Assembly: GCF_001949145.1 (NCBI RefSeq) | Contig: NW_019091484.1 | Span: forward strand, 234,642-298,641 | Length of the DNA stretch: 64,000 bases | Source: Acanthaster planci | Taxonomy: Eukaryota > Echinodermata > Asteroidea > Valvatida > Acanthasteridae | Reading direction: 5' to 3' | Part shown: positions 27,201 to 37,915 of the stretch, piece after piece | Numbering within the stretch: the stretch's first letter is position 1 | How the letters are laid out: each line of letters opens with the position of its first letter | Notes under the pieces: generated by a model | Databases searched by the model: none | The model's input: only the letters and a program-made list of their open reading frames with translations | What the model was told of the DNA's origin: nothing | Made by a program: the position numbers and the translations under genes

Positions 27201-29466
27201 GAGCATCCAACATGCACGTAGCTTTAGGGCTAAGTCAATTCGAATATTTCACTATTTGAATATTTGACCTTCAATTCAATCGAATATTCGGTCATTCCAG
27301 CCGGCAGATTGTTGAGGTACAAACCATCTACAAATTCAGTTGCAATAAAGCACACAATTGTACATTATGATCACTGTCATAGCTTCTCACGTCTAAGAGT
27401 ATCACCAGCTACAATTCAGCAAGATTTAAGAGACAAATAATACTTCTTTTCCTGTTGAAAATGTATATTTCTTTAAATTTTTTTTAATGAATAATGTACT
27501 TTTTAAATCGTTGTAAGGTTTCTGACACTTTTCATTTGAATCTGCTTGATACAAGCCTCCATAGTGCAATTTTTCACATTTAAAACAAAAGAAAATTCTC
27601 CCCTTCTTTTCATGAATTTTGCATTCGAATAGTCAAATTCGAAAAATACATGTAGTATTCGAATATTTCATAATAGATCAAATATTCAGATATTTGGCCC
27701 AGCCTTACATAGCATCATACACGATTCTGAGATAAACAATGCCAGTTACTGTCATACGGTCATCCAACTTGTCTTGATTCACCCACCATTCTTTAATTGT
27801 TCACTCATCTGAGCATGCTCCCCTCTCTCTTTCTCTCTCTCTCTCTTTCTTCTCCAGCAACACCCAGAGTTCTGGCCACTTTTCCATGCTGGGCCTTGGC
27901 GATATTGTCATGCCAGGCCTCCTGCTGTGCTTCGTCATGCGCTACGACAACTACAAGCGGCAGGTGGGGGAGGGCAACCAGTCGGCCCCCGTCATCTCCC
28001 CCAGCGGGTTTACCCAGAGGGTGACCTACTTCCACTGCTCCCTCATCGGTTATTTTGTTGGTGAGTGAAATCATAATCTTCCAGCAGGCCTGACCCGACT
28101 CAGGAGAAATGTCTCAGAAGTTGGTCGGGTTGCAGCGCCTTCAAACAAACCTTGTGCACATATGAATCATTTGTAAACCATTTATGATTTCATGGACACA
28201 TTGTCCATTTTGGGGTTAATGGAGTTGTTTGCCAACAAGAAGAGCTGAGCATGACCTTTCTAATGGACATGAAAAGCAACGTAATGAGCAAAATGTTTGT
28301 AGGCCTCATTTTGTGGGATCAGGTCTTGTATTAGAAAACACCTCTTGTGAATTGACTTGTGATTGACTTCACTAAAACAGAATATACCTACACTCCATCA
28401 AAACACATCCTGACTGTGTTTGTTTGTTTGTTTGTTTGTTTGTTTTGCAGGTTTGCTGACGGCGACCGTATCCTCTGAGGTCTACAAGGCAGCCCAGCCT
28501 GCCCTGCTCTACCTGGTGCCCTTCACCCTCCTGCCTCTGCTCCTCATGGCCTATCTCAAGGTACTCAAACCATCCTCTCGCAATCCAGAAGAGGCAAATT
28601 TATATCTGCAGCTGGAACGGTGTTTGGGGGGGAGAGATTTTGTCAAGGGAATCAAAACAATCTGGCAATCAACCCATTTAGGACGAAGAATTGCTATGGA
28701 ATAAGGTCTAAGAATGGACCCCCCCTTAATTGAAACTATAATCACACTGGTTTATTGTTCCTCTAAAAAGCAATGCATTTGTAAATAGGATGCTAGTTAC
28801 AGCACACCTCATTGTACATTTATCAACTTACATGGACTAGAATCTTGTAATGATGTACATGTATGGGGGGGGAACCCTTTGGCCCTCTGGTAAGGGTTTT
28901 TCGTTTCATGGATTCAAATCCAATAGAGAGTTACATTTGGTGTCCTTAGGCATGTCACTTTACCCTTACTTGCTGCTTTCCACCCAGGGGGTAGAAATGG
29001 ATACCTGAGAGGACGGTGATAGTCTTAAGCTGTATCCACCTTGAGCGGAAGCACCCCTCACTCAGTAAACAGAGCCCTGTTGGTGGGGAATGTTCAGATT
29101 GTTGGTAGCGATGCACTTGTAACGCATGCATTTCATAGTCCTCTGTGAACCAGCCAAATGCAGCGTTGCTAGGAAAAGGGCACCCTCTCCTGGTCCAGCA
29201 TGGGGCTCATACTCCCCAGGGAGCAGAGATGGCGCTAGAAATGAAGATGGGCCAGATGATAATGATGATGTCAGCACATTGATACTTGATGATGTGAAAT
29301 CAGCTTTTAGTTGTAAGAATTGTCCTTGCCACAGTTTCCTAACTCTTTTCATTCTGATTTCCTCTCCCCTTCCTCTCCCCTCTCCTCCCCCCCTCAGGGT
29401 GACCTGAAGCGCATGTGGCATGAGCCATTCATCAAAGGCCCCAGCAACAGATATACTGAGGTATGA
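113..29466 (+). CDS. SPPL3: Signal peptide peptidase-like 3 (SPPL3), 5'-partial, nine exons
   Basis: Joined exons: 113-216, 7872-7988, 10088-10166, 13539-13651, 24184-24362, 25002-25090, 27858-28060, 28451-28560, 29398-29466. All junctions are GT-AG and phases agree, giving about 353 residues and a stop; vertebrate SPPL3 is about 385, so only the first exon (lumenal start and first membrane segment) is missing. Family knowledge: a multipass Golgi GXGD aspartyl protease that cleaves type II membrane proteins, notably glycosyltransferases, releasing their ectodomains. Seen here: hydrophobic segments in every exon after the first, the YD catalytic motif ([11 protein letters not shown], Asp codon 24279-24281), the GxGD motif (GLGDIVMPG, Asp codon 27901-27903) and the PAL motif (QPALLYLVP, 28498-28506). 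The linker in exon 113-216 is charged and diverged, as expected for a non-membrane loop. The SPPL3-specific ending (GDLKRMW...) separates it from SPP and SPPL2. Confidence 0.96.
1053..1811. mobile_element. Pogo/Tigger-like non-autonomous element (759 bp)
   Basis: Starts CAGTAGAACGCTCCCGTAAC and ends GTATAGCGGCATTCCACTG, inverted copies of CAGTGGAAxGCCGCTATA. TA flanks both sides (1051-1052, 1812-1813). Just inside each end ATGTTCGGTACAGC recurs, a second inverted repeat. No transposase frame. Confidence 0.8.
3030..3269. mobile_element. MITE-like inverted repeat with GGGAGACATT units
   Basis: ATGGGTCACTTGGGAGACAT (from 3030) and ATGTCTCCCTATTGACCCAT (to 3269) are inverted copies (about 19 of 21 match). 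Two more AGGGAGACATT units lie between, in opposite directions (about 3185 and 3219). No coding content; no target duplication resolved. Confidence 0.5.
6419..6525. repeat. TACATGTAC / TACCGGTAC microsatellite-like DNA
   Basis: Tandem ACATGT units at 6419-6440 and 6470-6525, with ACCGGTAC variants. Shorter copies of the same motif recur across the whole window. Confidence 0.7.
7872..7988 (+). CDS. SPPL3: SPPL3 exon (TM segment, FLPIGAS)
   Basis: Acceptor CCCTGCAG, donor GTTGGT at 7989 (weak at +3). It encodes [20 protein letters not shown] followed by [18 protein letters not shown], nearly the same as vertebrate SPPL3. Phase is 2 bases in and 1 base out. Confidence 0.97.
7989..10087 (+). other. 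SPPL3 intron (2.1 kb)
   Basis: No exon, RNA gene or clear repeat recognised. The open frame that runs through its end into the next exon (9748-10170) is only an extension of the coding frame into the intron. Confidence 0.7.
10088..10166 (+). CDS. SPPL3: SPPL3 exon ([16 protein letters not shown])
   Basis: Acceptor CTTCACAG, donor GTAAGT at 10167. It encodes [20 protein letters not shown] then CSNGT; vertebrate SPPL3 has [22 protein letters not shown]. It ends with two bases of a Lys codon finished by the next exon. Confidence 0.97.
10167..13538 (+). other. SPPL3 intron (3.4 kb)
   Basis: No exon recognised on either strand. It contains scattered TACATGTAC motifs (near 10497 and 12463) and ends with a long pyrimidine tract (13511-13531) suited to the acceptor at 13538. 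Confidence 0.7.
13539..13651 (+). CDS. SPPL3: SPPL3 exon ([10 protein letters not shown]...)
   Basis: Acceptor T-run then CTGAACAG, donor GTAAGT at 13652. It encodes [20 protein letters not shown] and [17 protein letters not shown], matching the vertebrate [20 protein letters not shown] stretch residue by residue with few changes. Confidence 0.97.
15937..16597. mobile_element. hAT-like non-autonomous element, TAGGCACTGTC ends (661 bp)
   Basis: Left end TAGGCACTGTCAATAT and right end ATATCGACAGTGCTTA are inverted copies. 8-bp flanks GAATTCCC (15929-15936) and GAACTCCC (16598-16605) match at 7 of 8 places, as expected for an old hAT target duplication. ATATCGATATT-rich arms. The middle (16285-16422) is related to the element at 40740. 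Confidence 0.8.
18450..18622. mobile_element. Pogo-like MITE (173 bp)
   Basis: Starts CAGTCGAACTATGTCAAG and ends TTAATGAGGTTTGACTG; TA flanks both sides (18448-18449, 18623-18624). TTATAACAAGG occurs twice inside. No coding content. Confidence 0.7.
21872..21920 (+). mobile_element. Single end of the 1053-1811 pogo-like family
   Basis: CAGTGGAATGCCGCTATAACGA followed by ACATGCGGGGGTCCACGCTGAA matches 1053-1095 closely. No partner end found nearby, so it is a truncated copy. Confidence 0.6.
24184..24362 (+). CDS. SPPL3: SPPL3 exon with first catalytic aspartate (YD)
   Basis: Acceptor TTTATGCAG, donor GTAAGC at 24363. It encodes [20 protein letters not shown] then [19 protein letters not shown]. 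The YD motif of GXGD proteases is Tyr 24276-24278 and Asp 24279-24281. GC content is visibly higher than in the flanking introns. It ends in phase 0. Confidence 0.98.
24363..25001 (+). other. SPPL3 intron (639 bp)
   Basis: Short intron with no recognisable feature. Confidence 0.75.
25002..25090 (+). CDS. SPPL3: SPPL3 exon (loop before second catalytic helix)
   Basis: Acceptor TTGTTTCAG, donor GTGAGT at 25091. It encodes [20 protein letters not shown] then SLPGKLIFP. Vertebrates have [30 protein letters not shown], so the loop differs while SLPGKL is fixed. Confidence 0.95.
25091..27857 (+). other. SPPL3 intron (2.8 kb)
   Basis: Contains the hAT-type MITE at 27225-27707 and ends with a TC microsatellite (27824-27850) acting as the polypyrimidine tract of the next exon. 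Confidence 0.75.
27225..27707 (+). mobile_element. hAT-type MITE, TAGGGCTG family, copy 1 (483 bp)
   Basis: Aligns over its full length, same orientation, with 63259-63736. Ends TAGGGCTA and CAGCCTTA; both subterminal regions are rich in GAATATTCG. Flanking 8-mers CGTAGCTT and CATAGCAT match at 6 of 8. In the SPPL3 intron before the GxGD exon. Confidence 0.8.
27858..28060 (+). CDS. SPPL3: SPPL3 exon with second catalytic aspartate (GxGD)
   Basis: Acceptor TTCTCCAG, donor GTGAGT at 28061. It encodes [20 protein letters not shown] then [15 protein letters not shown] is the second catalytic motif, with Asp at 27901-27903. The loop [19 protein letters not shown] is diverged, followed by conserved [14 protein letters not shown]. 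Confidence 0.98.
28061..28450 (+). other. SPPL3 intron with (GTTT)n acceptor tract
   Basis: A 390-bp intron. A GTTT tandem repeat (28419-28446) sits directly before the acceptor TTTTGCAG. Confidence 0.75.
28451..28560 (+). CDS. SPPL3: SPPL3 exon with PAL motif
   Basis: Acceptor TTTTGCAG, donor GTACTC at 28561. It encodes [20 protein letters not shown] then [16 protein letters not shown]. The PAL motif is at 28498-28506. Confidence 0.97.
28561..29397 (+). other. SPPL3 last intron (837 bp)
   Basis: Includes a SINE-like block (about 28880-29060) and ends with a C/T-rich tract before CCCCTCAG. Confidence 0.7.
28880..29060 (+). repeat. SINE-like block
   Basis: GGATTCAAATCC (28911-28922) is B-box-like. 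It is followed by GGTGTCCTTAGGCATGTCAC and a CACTTTACCC...CCACCCAGGGGGTA...GGATACCTGAG stretch that resembles central domains of tRNA-derived SINEs of marine animals. From recall of the pattern; family name not assigned. Confidence 0.5.
29398..29466 (+). CDS. SPPL3: SPPL3 last coding exon and stop
   Basis: Acceptor CCCCTCAG. It encodes [20 protein letters not shown] then EV and a TGA stop at 29464-29466. Vertebrate SPPL3 ends GDLRRMWSEPFHSK...RFLEV, so length and ending fit. Confidence 0.95.
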   Translation, partial: GDLKRMWHEPFIKGPSNRYTEV

Positions 29467-30430
29467 CACAAGGCCAAGCTGCATCCCGTGTGATATTGTT
29501 GTTCCTCAACATGCTCAAGCCAATCGTAAGCATCCACCATGTCTCTTCGATACAGCCCAGCTAGCCTGCTTCAGCTTCAACGACAACGCCAAAGTTGCAC
29601 CCGCTCGTCTCGGCCGTGAAATCCCGACCGCCAGCATTTTGGACAAACAGAGATCCCCTCCTGTATTGAAAGCTTCTCAAATGCTGGAGAAGTACCCGTC
29701 TCAACGAGGGGACTCTGTGAAGATGCTTGTTGCCATGGATACACCGAGGATGGTTGAGGATACGACAGCTGATATTTCACCAGGGGTGCTTAGGATACAG
29801 AATACAACATCTCCCTCTCAAATGTTGTCTTGTTTTTAATGGATCGCTTACAGCAAAAGTAATACCACATCGACAATTGTTGCTTTTTCTAGAGCTAAAA
29901 ATGTGAGCGATGTTTTTCTGCAAAGCAACTCGGAAAGCGAGAGATCATGCGATAGCGGCCCTGAAACAACGGGACGTCATGCAGCCAGTGTTTCGCCACT
30001 TGTAGGAATCACTGAAATTTGACTGTGATGAACGAAATGTAAAGTAACAGACTCAAAAAACAAAAAACAAAAACAAGCTCTAGTTCTGTTGTGCTTCTCC
30101 TGTGTAAATTTGGAAAGTGTTACCCCCCCCATGTAAATGGAGATGAACATTGTGCTGACGGCAGTATTGACGTTTGTGGATTTTTGAAATCGACCCTGGA
30201 AATGGTAGTTTTCGGAGAGCAGTGGACATGATTGTGCACCTGTTAGACACTGGAATCACTAAGATGAAATTGCCTCAGTGAGTGACTGAAGAGAGGAGTT
30301 GGCGCTGAGTAAGAAGAGTGGGAAATTATTTTTTTCTTTGAATTTTCCAGGCGTTGACAAACTCATTAGTTGGATCCAATACACCAGAAGCGATTGTCCA
30401 ACTTTATAAAATAAAGGTGTCTCTTTATGT
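29467..30430 (+). other. SPPL3: SPPL3 3' UTR (likely extent)
   Basis: Runs from the stop to the first strong polyadenylation signal. The alternative frame that stays open from 29420 to 29839 has no family resemblance and starts inside the coding exon in the wrong frame. A longer 3' UTR is possible because other AATAAA motifs occur further right (for example near 34125). Confidence 0.5.
30410..30415 (+). terminator. Candidate polyadenylation signal of SPPL3
   Basis: AATAAA about 945 bp after the stop, followed by a GT-rich stretch (30416-30455, including TGTTGTTG), the usual downstream element. Confidence 0.55.
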
Positions 30431-33314
30431 TGTTGTTAAATTTGATTTGTTCATACTAAAATCACTGGATTTCATGGTGATTAATGTTTTCTCGGGTTAA
30501 AGTGTCAAGCAGACACGTTTGAAACATTTCTCTCAACGGAGTGCTTCAATTCTGATGCTGACGAAGTAAAGATCTACCTGTGTTCTGTCGTTTGTGTTTT
30601 CTCTGGTGGCTAGTGTACCGAGGTACCGCTTCAAACTGTGATATATATATATATTCTGGTAATTTATAGTTTGTAGGGAGCTTGTATCATTATGTGTATA
30701 TGTAGGGAATATTGGATCGAGTGTTAAGCATGTTTTGTAGCAAAGTTTTATGACAGCAAAGCCTTGATCAGGAATGGGTTAGTCGCTGAGGCAATGTTCC
30801 AGGAACTTTGGGCAGGTGAGCAGCGTAGTTACCGCACATGGTGATCTGGTTCCAATTTCATAGTGTGCTGAGCAAGGGGAAAACACTTATAAGGTGTGGA
30901 TGTGGAGCAAATAGTAGAAGAGAACCAGCCACCGGCTGCGTACTGTGCCAGACGATTTGGCCAATAACTGGTGGGTTTTTTTTTTTGCTAAGCAGAACTC
31001 TTCTGCGTAAAGCAGCCTTTCATGCCAAAGACCCCATGAAATTGACTCCGGGAGAGATGATATAGTCAGTGGTGAATAATCATCTGCTTTATTGTGAGGG
31101 GCTGGCTGGCTGGCTCCTTCAGAACACAGTAGCTAGGACGTCTATAAACATGAAGCCCACATATAACTAGCCCGTTGAACATTGGCTCTGTATTATGTAG
31201 GCTAAAGGTTCAAATACCATCCTAGTCACTTGTCTCTTTCTGTATCAGGCATGTTGACATGGATGTTCAACTTTAAAAGCCACACTTGTTTCACACGTTT
31301 TGGGCTACAGATTTTTCAGCATTTTCAGGCTCGATCATAAAACGTTTCGGCCAATTATGAATGTTATTTTTCAACACCAAATTCGTGATAATTGCATAGG
31401 CAGAGTTGGAGAAATAAATCATGTCTCACAGCCACGAAAGCATAAGTTTTGTGTGTTGTGTTTTAAAGTTTCTCTAGCCTCTACCGGTAGCATTTTCCTT
31501 GTTTACCAACCCAGTAAGACAGAAAAATGGCTGACCTGGAAGTGAAACACGTTTTTTTTCCATCATCTTTCATTGCCACAAAATAGTGTGGCCTTATCTT
31601 GTTCGCGTGTTAGTGTGTATGATCTGGCAATGGTTCGTAAAGTCATTGAGAATTGATAACCAGCTCATGGTAAGGACATTTGTGTAGAACTATTTAGATT
31701 TTCGTCATTTGGTGTAACCCATTTTGATGAGAGTTGCAACTTCTGTTGTGGTGGCTCATGTTCTTCAAGCTGAGGCACACACCTTTTGCAGAGTCACAAC
31801 ACTCTTTCATGTCAAAGAGGCATGTAACATATACATATAGATGTGTAGATGTGACCTGTTCACAAGCTTCTGAGATCTTGGTCGCTGCCTGTGAAAAGAA
31901 GAACACCTGACAATGCCAAGGAAGTGTTCTTTGAGTTCAAACTTCACTTCTTTATTGTGCCAAACTATTTTCTAATCTTACTGCTTTACTTAATTTCAAC
32001 GACATGTTTTCCACCACTCTGTAACGATATATTCTGCTTAGTTTGTCCTATTTTGTGTGAATTACGGCTTGATAATTGTGATTTTTCTTGATACTATGTA
32101 TGAGTAATGTGGCAGCCTTCCAATATTCAAGGTGCTTTTTGTCAATTTGAATGTAATTATTTCAGTTATTGGTGAAAAGTCTTATCTTAATGTAAGCTGT
32201 CAGGGTTTTTTCAATCTAAGGAATTTGGAAGTGTCTGTCTTCTGAAAATCACTCTAAACAAAAACAAAATGTCCCCTCCCCCTAGCTTTCTGATAGGAAA
32301 GCCACCCAGCTCCCTAAAGAATTGTGCCAGTTTGCACATCTTTGTTTATGACCGGCCCTGGGGCTTGATGTTTGGAATGCCATGCTCAAATCAATGAAAA
32401 ATCAAACCACACTACTTTGTGGACTTTGCGGATGGTCGTCTGTGTTATTTTTTGGCCTTCAGTTTATTTGGTGTCTGTTGAGCTACAGTGCACACGTGTA
32501 CGTCTGCGTGTTGGTATTTCTTTTCTCCTCATGAAATGTATTCTGTCAATGCAACATTGTTAATTTGTTTTTAAACTAGATTTATACTGATTGTGTAGAC
32601 GAAACTGAGTTACCAATTAACGTCAGGATGTTTTGATTCCAACAAGTCTGCTTTTTTGTAGCCCATGTTTGATTTAATATTTCCTGGCCATATTTGACAC
32701 CTTGGAACTACGCAGTATTTAACTTCTGAAGAATGTTGCAACACATTATTCCAAGCAGCTCACAATGTTTTCAGAGATCACCACATAGGCCCACAGTTGC
32801 TCCAAGTAAAATCAGTTCATTGCAGCTATTTATAATGAGAAAAAGCTAGTGAGTTCTGCGATTTATATGTGGTCTCCCTAGCATCCAACTGCCCCATACC
32901 ACAGGAGAGCAAGCTAATAGTACATATTAAACACATCATTTATGTGAGCCTTTGTTTTATCTCTATCTGGTTGTACCTTATGGCAGGGAATATCTTTAAT
33001 ATTACTGCAGGTAGGTTTCTTGGAACATGCCTCCTAAATACACTCTTGGGTTTATTTCATCATCGATCCAATCTGTAAGCAATGTTGTAGTTGGATACAT
33101 GACAAGGCCTCTCCCGAATCCTGTCCTCCGACAGTTTCAAGTACATTAACAGGGTGAACACTGACCCAAAGGAATGCCTTTGTCATTTGAATAGCTTGTG
33201 ATTGGGCTTGCGTCTGGATTACTGATGATGACCCGTAATGGACTTTGCTACAACACTGCTTTATCAAGTGGTGGTAATTTTAGGAAGTGGGCCCAGATGG
33301 GGTAAGACCCATTG

Positions 33315-33553
33315 CGCCCGCTAACTCGCGTGACCTGAAGTGGATATTAAATATCAACAATACGGCTTCCACCAATATAGCAAAGATTTCCATAAGCGTC
33401 ATTTTCCAAAAATGAAGCCGACGGTAGGTACTGTACGGAGAGTACTGATGTGCTGGGTACTATACCCTAAATTGGCTTTATTGCTTTTAAACAACACTCA
33501 AAACAAATTGCTATGGGGTAATACCCACTGTAGGTCACGTGATTTAGTGGGCG
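33315..33553. mobile_element. MITE-like inverted repeat (239 bp)
   Basis: The ends GCGCCCGCTAACTCGCGTGACC (33314-33335) and GGTCACGTGATTTAGTGGGCG (33533-33553) are imperfect inverted copies. The flanks also pair partly (GGGGTAAGACCCA against GGGGTAATACCCA, which places similar sequence just outside and inside the two arms). No coding content. No target duplication seen, so the true borders are uncertain. Confidence 0.5.
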
Positions 33554-33650
33554 TAGTCAGTCTATTATTTTAATTTGGAGAACTAAGCTCTATTGCCTGC
33601 CTTGGAAAAAATTTGTCACCCATATCTTGGGTTGGTTTGTGGAACTACAG

Positions 33651-33798
33651 TTGAATACCTAATTGAAAGAAGGGCATAATACAACTCCAACCAAACCTTT
33701 TCGAGTTCAAAAGAAAAAAAATCAAAATTTTTGGAAGGAGTTGTACTCTCCGAGGCCAAAATGGTGGAGTTGGGCCTTTCTTTTAATGAGGTATTCAA
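33651..33798. mobile_element. Fold-back MITE-like element (148 bp)
   Basis: Left arm TTGAATACCTAATTGAAAGA and right arm TCTTTTAATGAGGTATTCAA are inverted copies. Further inside, ACAACTCC and GGAGTTGT pair again, so most of the element could form one hairpin. No clear target duplication. Confidence 0.6.
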
Positions 33799-34324
33799 TT
33801 TTAAGTTAGCTTTTAAGGAGGACCTGAGCTTTCAGCAAGGACATAGCCCAGAGTAAGACCATGGAAGGACACATGATTCCTTTTCTGAGTAATTTTGTAC
33901 ATTTCTTCATAAGCCCTGGTAATATTGGCTATTGATGTGTCATGTCTTATTTCCATAACTCTGATATTTAAAAATGTAGCGTTGCCCTTTTTTGTTACTG
34001 AGGATTAATATCCATATTCTTTTTGAAAAAAAAAAAGGAAATACAAAAAGTTAAGTTACATATCATGTTGTAAAGCAAAACAAGAAAAACTTTGCTGTAA
34101 AACATACCTGCGGTTGTTAATATGGAATAAACTGAAAATTACCAAAAAAAAAAAGAGAAAAAAATGTCTTTGTGAGGTGATTTACATACTTGTGTTGTGC
34201 AGTGATTTTTTTGTAAACAAATTTCTAATTGAGCAACATTTGATATGAAATGAAATTAGTTTATTAACTTATTTGGTGTATTTTCTTAAACTTTTCCAAA
34301 GAAAAGATGTATTTTTTGAGATGT

Positions 34325-35320
34325 GCAAGGCTTACCCCTCACAGATCCAAAACATTTCATGTGGAAAAATGGCAAATTTTGTCATGTCAAAATTTCACTT
34401 ACTACAGTAGCAAAAGATTAATCCCCTGCAAGTATCCCCTTTTCTGAAAAAGTTGAAATCTTAATGTCAAAATTCCACACATTTAAAAAGTAACTTATTT
34501 TGCCAGGATAAACATTTGCTCCAGTAAACTCTAAGACTTATCCCTTGTAAAACCATTTCTAAAAACCACCTTCAGAGTTAAATTTTTTGACCCATATTTG
34601 TATGTTCATTTTGCCATTGTTCAATAGTTTTTTTTTAGGTACCAAAATAACCTCTTGCAATTTTTCCTACGAAATTTGAGACTTATTTGTCGGCCTTCCT
34701 GAATTTTGCCGAGAAATTTGTAAGACATACCTTGGCACCACTCATGCAAGTTACCCCTTGGGAATATAATTTTTGGTTTAAATTTTGGTTAATATTTCAG
34801 TCCAGTTCTTGAAAACAAGGTTTACTTCGCATGACCATTTTGAAAAAGAAATCCCCATGAAATTAAATATCCAGAAGCCAGTTTTTGGTCTAATTTTAGT
34901 TAAAAATAGTCAATAGGTATGCATTTTCAATACGAACACAAATTTGACAGTTTGGCCAGATTTTTTTTAAATAACATTTTGCAGGTATGTAATGTTTTAA
35001 GGTATCAAGTTGTGCCCAAAAGTTGGAAGGTCATCTGAAGCGTGAAAATTGCAGAAACCTGTCATACAAATAAAGGAGTAAAGGAACCGAAAGAATGATG
35101 ATTACTGTACAGAAAAAAACAGAGATATGGAAGGCAAGTGTGTTCTGCTCAACTGAACGTACATTTTGCAGCATGTCTGTGATTGCTCTACAGCAATTTA
35201 AACCATCACAACCTTGTTTTCTAAAGGACGAGGTTTGCCCATTGTAAATACATTTCTTTGAAGAAAGTATTAAATGTGAAGTTATTCCAAAAAAATCACA
35301 AGGCTTGCCCCTCCCTTAAA
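34325..35320. repeat. Degenerate repeat-like tract
   Basis: Variants of AAGGCTTACCCCTC recur at irregular spacing: near 34328, 34408, 34530, 34718, 35223 and 35299. They are usually followed by A-rich sequence such as AAAACCATTTCTAAAAA. It looks like an old, decayed tandem or dispersed unit. Judged by eye only. Confidence 0.3.
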
Positions 35321-37909
35321 CCTATGTTTCTAAAAAACGTGTTATGTCAGTGGGTAATAAATGAGTGGGCTACGAAAATGCCAAACAAACTGACAAGGTT
35401 ACAACCGAGCAAATACATGTCAACAGGTTAAAATGATTGATCATGTAAATCACTCCATTCGTAGTTTATTCCTATCCTTTCATGCCAAGAACAAAATACC
35501 CTCATAACAGATAAATCGGACATTAACATTAGGACCATGCACTTAATTTCATGGAGCTGTGAGGCATAATACATTGCTTGGGAATTTTTTATGCTTAGCA
35601 AAACCTGCTGAGATCCGATCACAATGTGCATGCAACATTGGCAGGTAATCTATTTGCACTGGCTGAATAGTTTATGTGCTGTTCAGTGCCTCATGGCTCT
35701 ACGGAATTGGACACAGATTAGGTTCTAAGTAAAATGGAAATATCCTATAGGCTCATGACTGGAAATATATGGCCAATTTTCCTGTCATGAGCTTAAAGCA
35801 CTGAATATTTCTATCTACGTTTTAGGATGACATTGATTTTATATTTTCTCCCCTATTTTCAATCCTGGCTTCAAAGATCAACATGGAAGTCATGGTGTAA
35901 ATACCAATTTACACCAAGATTATGTGTAGGATCATGTTAGAAATTTTAATGAGCCCAACTCTTCTTTTGCGTCATAATGAATCTTCCAACTGTATCATTT
36001 CAATAGCAAGAAGTACTGAAAAAGAAATTCTCAAAACAATTCTGAAAACAAAACTATCTTTCTTGATCATAAACCTCTTAATTCATTTCCATTTATAGAA
36101 GGAACTTTAGAAAGGCAATAAAAATGAATATCTTTAACAAATTGACATTTTTCTTAATCTCTTCTTCCAACAAAGCAAAAACAATGTGTTTGTGCTTCAT
36201 GTGCTTGATGCAACTTCCAATAAACAGACCATTACATAAAAACTGGTATTGTTCCATTATATATACATACGCATCAGACTAACCCCTACAAAGAGTTTAA
36301 ATTGTAGTTTGGAAATCGTAACCCAGAGAAAGTGAGAATTCTGTATTTCAGTTCACCACTTTAAAAGGATTGTGCAAGGATCAACACTCACAATTTAAGA
36401 GTGTTTTACAATTTTGTTTTACATGTAAATATTCTCGTAAACATGCATCAAAACTTAAGGTTTTCATTTTGACCAAATTCTGTTGGAATGGAAATTCAAT
36501 ACATGTAATAAATATGTGAAAGTAAGTGAAGTTGCGAATAAATATGAAAAAGTAAACCCATCTCAAGAATAAACAGACAAATTGTAATGTAATTCAATTT
36601 TCATTTCATTAATAACTGCCTGAAACATCCGTTGAAGTTTGTACTAAAATCTGAAATTAGTTGACCTGGAATCACTATAATTGTTCCATCCCAAAACATG
36701 TTTCTTCAAAGCACTGCATACTCAAAATAAAATTTCTTTGCATAAACTGCCCCCCCCCCAAAAAAAAAACCAAAACAACAAACACACAAAACAATATACA
36801 TGTCAAAATCCTATGACAAATTAGTAAATGGCTTCTCTTGTAGATTAATATGGAAAAACATTAAAAAAAAAGACATGTAAATTTTGCCAAATCTTGGCAT
36901 TTTTTCCTCACATATCTTGTATTCTGGGTGACTTCGACTCTAAGTTTGATTCATACACAAGAATTCCAGCACAGCTTAGAGGTTTTGGCAACTGTCAGAC
37001 CACACCAAGACTGTGAATATACAAGTCAGCATAAGAGGGAACCCTAGTATAAATCAGTCTGAAGTATTTCCAAATAAAGGCATAGTGATTTTTTTCCCCT
37101 GTGCCCCCAGTGACTATGTTTCGGTGGTCATCGCCAAAATACAGTAATTTTCATTCAACTTTAACATTATATGTGATGCAACATCCCAAATCCAGGCTGA
37201 AGCAGATAACTTCATAACCCTAAAACAGTGGAACTTCCTCTGCTCAGATTTTCATGGGAGTTTTACAGCTATTAAACCCGTAAGAAGCTAAGAAGCTTTC
37301 TGCAGACAGAATTTCAATTTTACCATGGATCACTTTAATGTGAAAAAAAAAAGCTGAAGGAGAGGAATTGTCCAATGTCACAAATACCGACTCCAGCCTG
37401 GTTTGGGGATGGTGGGTCACATATATTTCAAGGTGGCATTGATGAATTGTGTATTATGTCAGTGCAAATGTCTTTTAGAACATATAGATGATGTCTGTAA
37501 TAGTCTCTCTTTTTGCACAGCCAAGTTCTGTTGGCAATTTTTTTGCTTCTCCACTTCATGTTTAGAACACTGACAGAAAGTTGGTTTGGCATAAGGTTCC
37601 AATTGCTTGGGGGCATTCTCGGGTTAGTCTGTGAACTTTTGCCTTATGAGATTTGCTAGGTCGAGTCAGGGGGGAAAAAACAATCAAATATTAAAACAAA
37701 TGAATGAATATTAAGTTATTCTTTTGTCACCTTTCAACCATGTAAAACAAAAATTCTTCTCTGAAAGTATGGGTGGAAAAAAGTATATTTACATCAATTT
37801 ACAAGCAAACGTAAATACTTATACATAAATTCTTCTATATACATCTCCGAAAGAAGTATTTTTAAAAAAATGCACTGCAACTGTGATATACAAAACTTAA
37901 TTTTGGAGA

Positions 37910-37915
37910 TTTATT
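37910..37915 (-). terminator. Candidate polyadenylation signal of the TTD14-like gene
   Basis: TTTATT on the plus strand, so AATAAA on the gene strand, about 1.4 kb past the stop. No closer canonical AATAAA was noticed; non-canonical signals nearer the stop are possible. Confidence 0.3.

Larger units (their letters stand above)
30431..37909. other. Convergent intergenic region, AT-rich
   Basis: No protein gene or RNA gene recognised on either strand. It holds inverted-repeat elements at 33315-33553 and 33651-33798, an AATAAA followed by an A-tract near 34124-34155 that could be an alternative SPPL3 end or a retroposed tail, a degenerate repeat-like tract (34325-35320) and long A/T homopolymers. 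Confidence 0.6.

Noticed and set aside
29420-29839. 139-codon open frame overlapping the last SPPL3 exon
   Set aside because: It is in the wrong frame for the exon and runs into the 3' UTR. The coding frame there is fixed by SPPL3 similarity and its stop at 29464.
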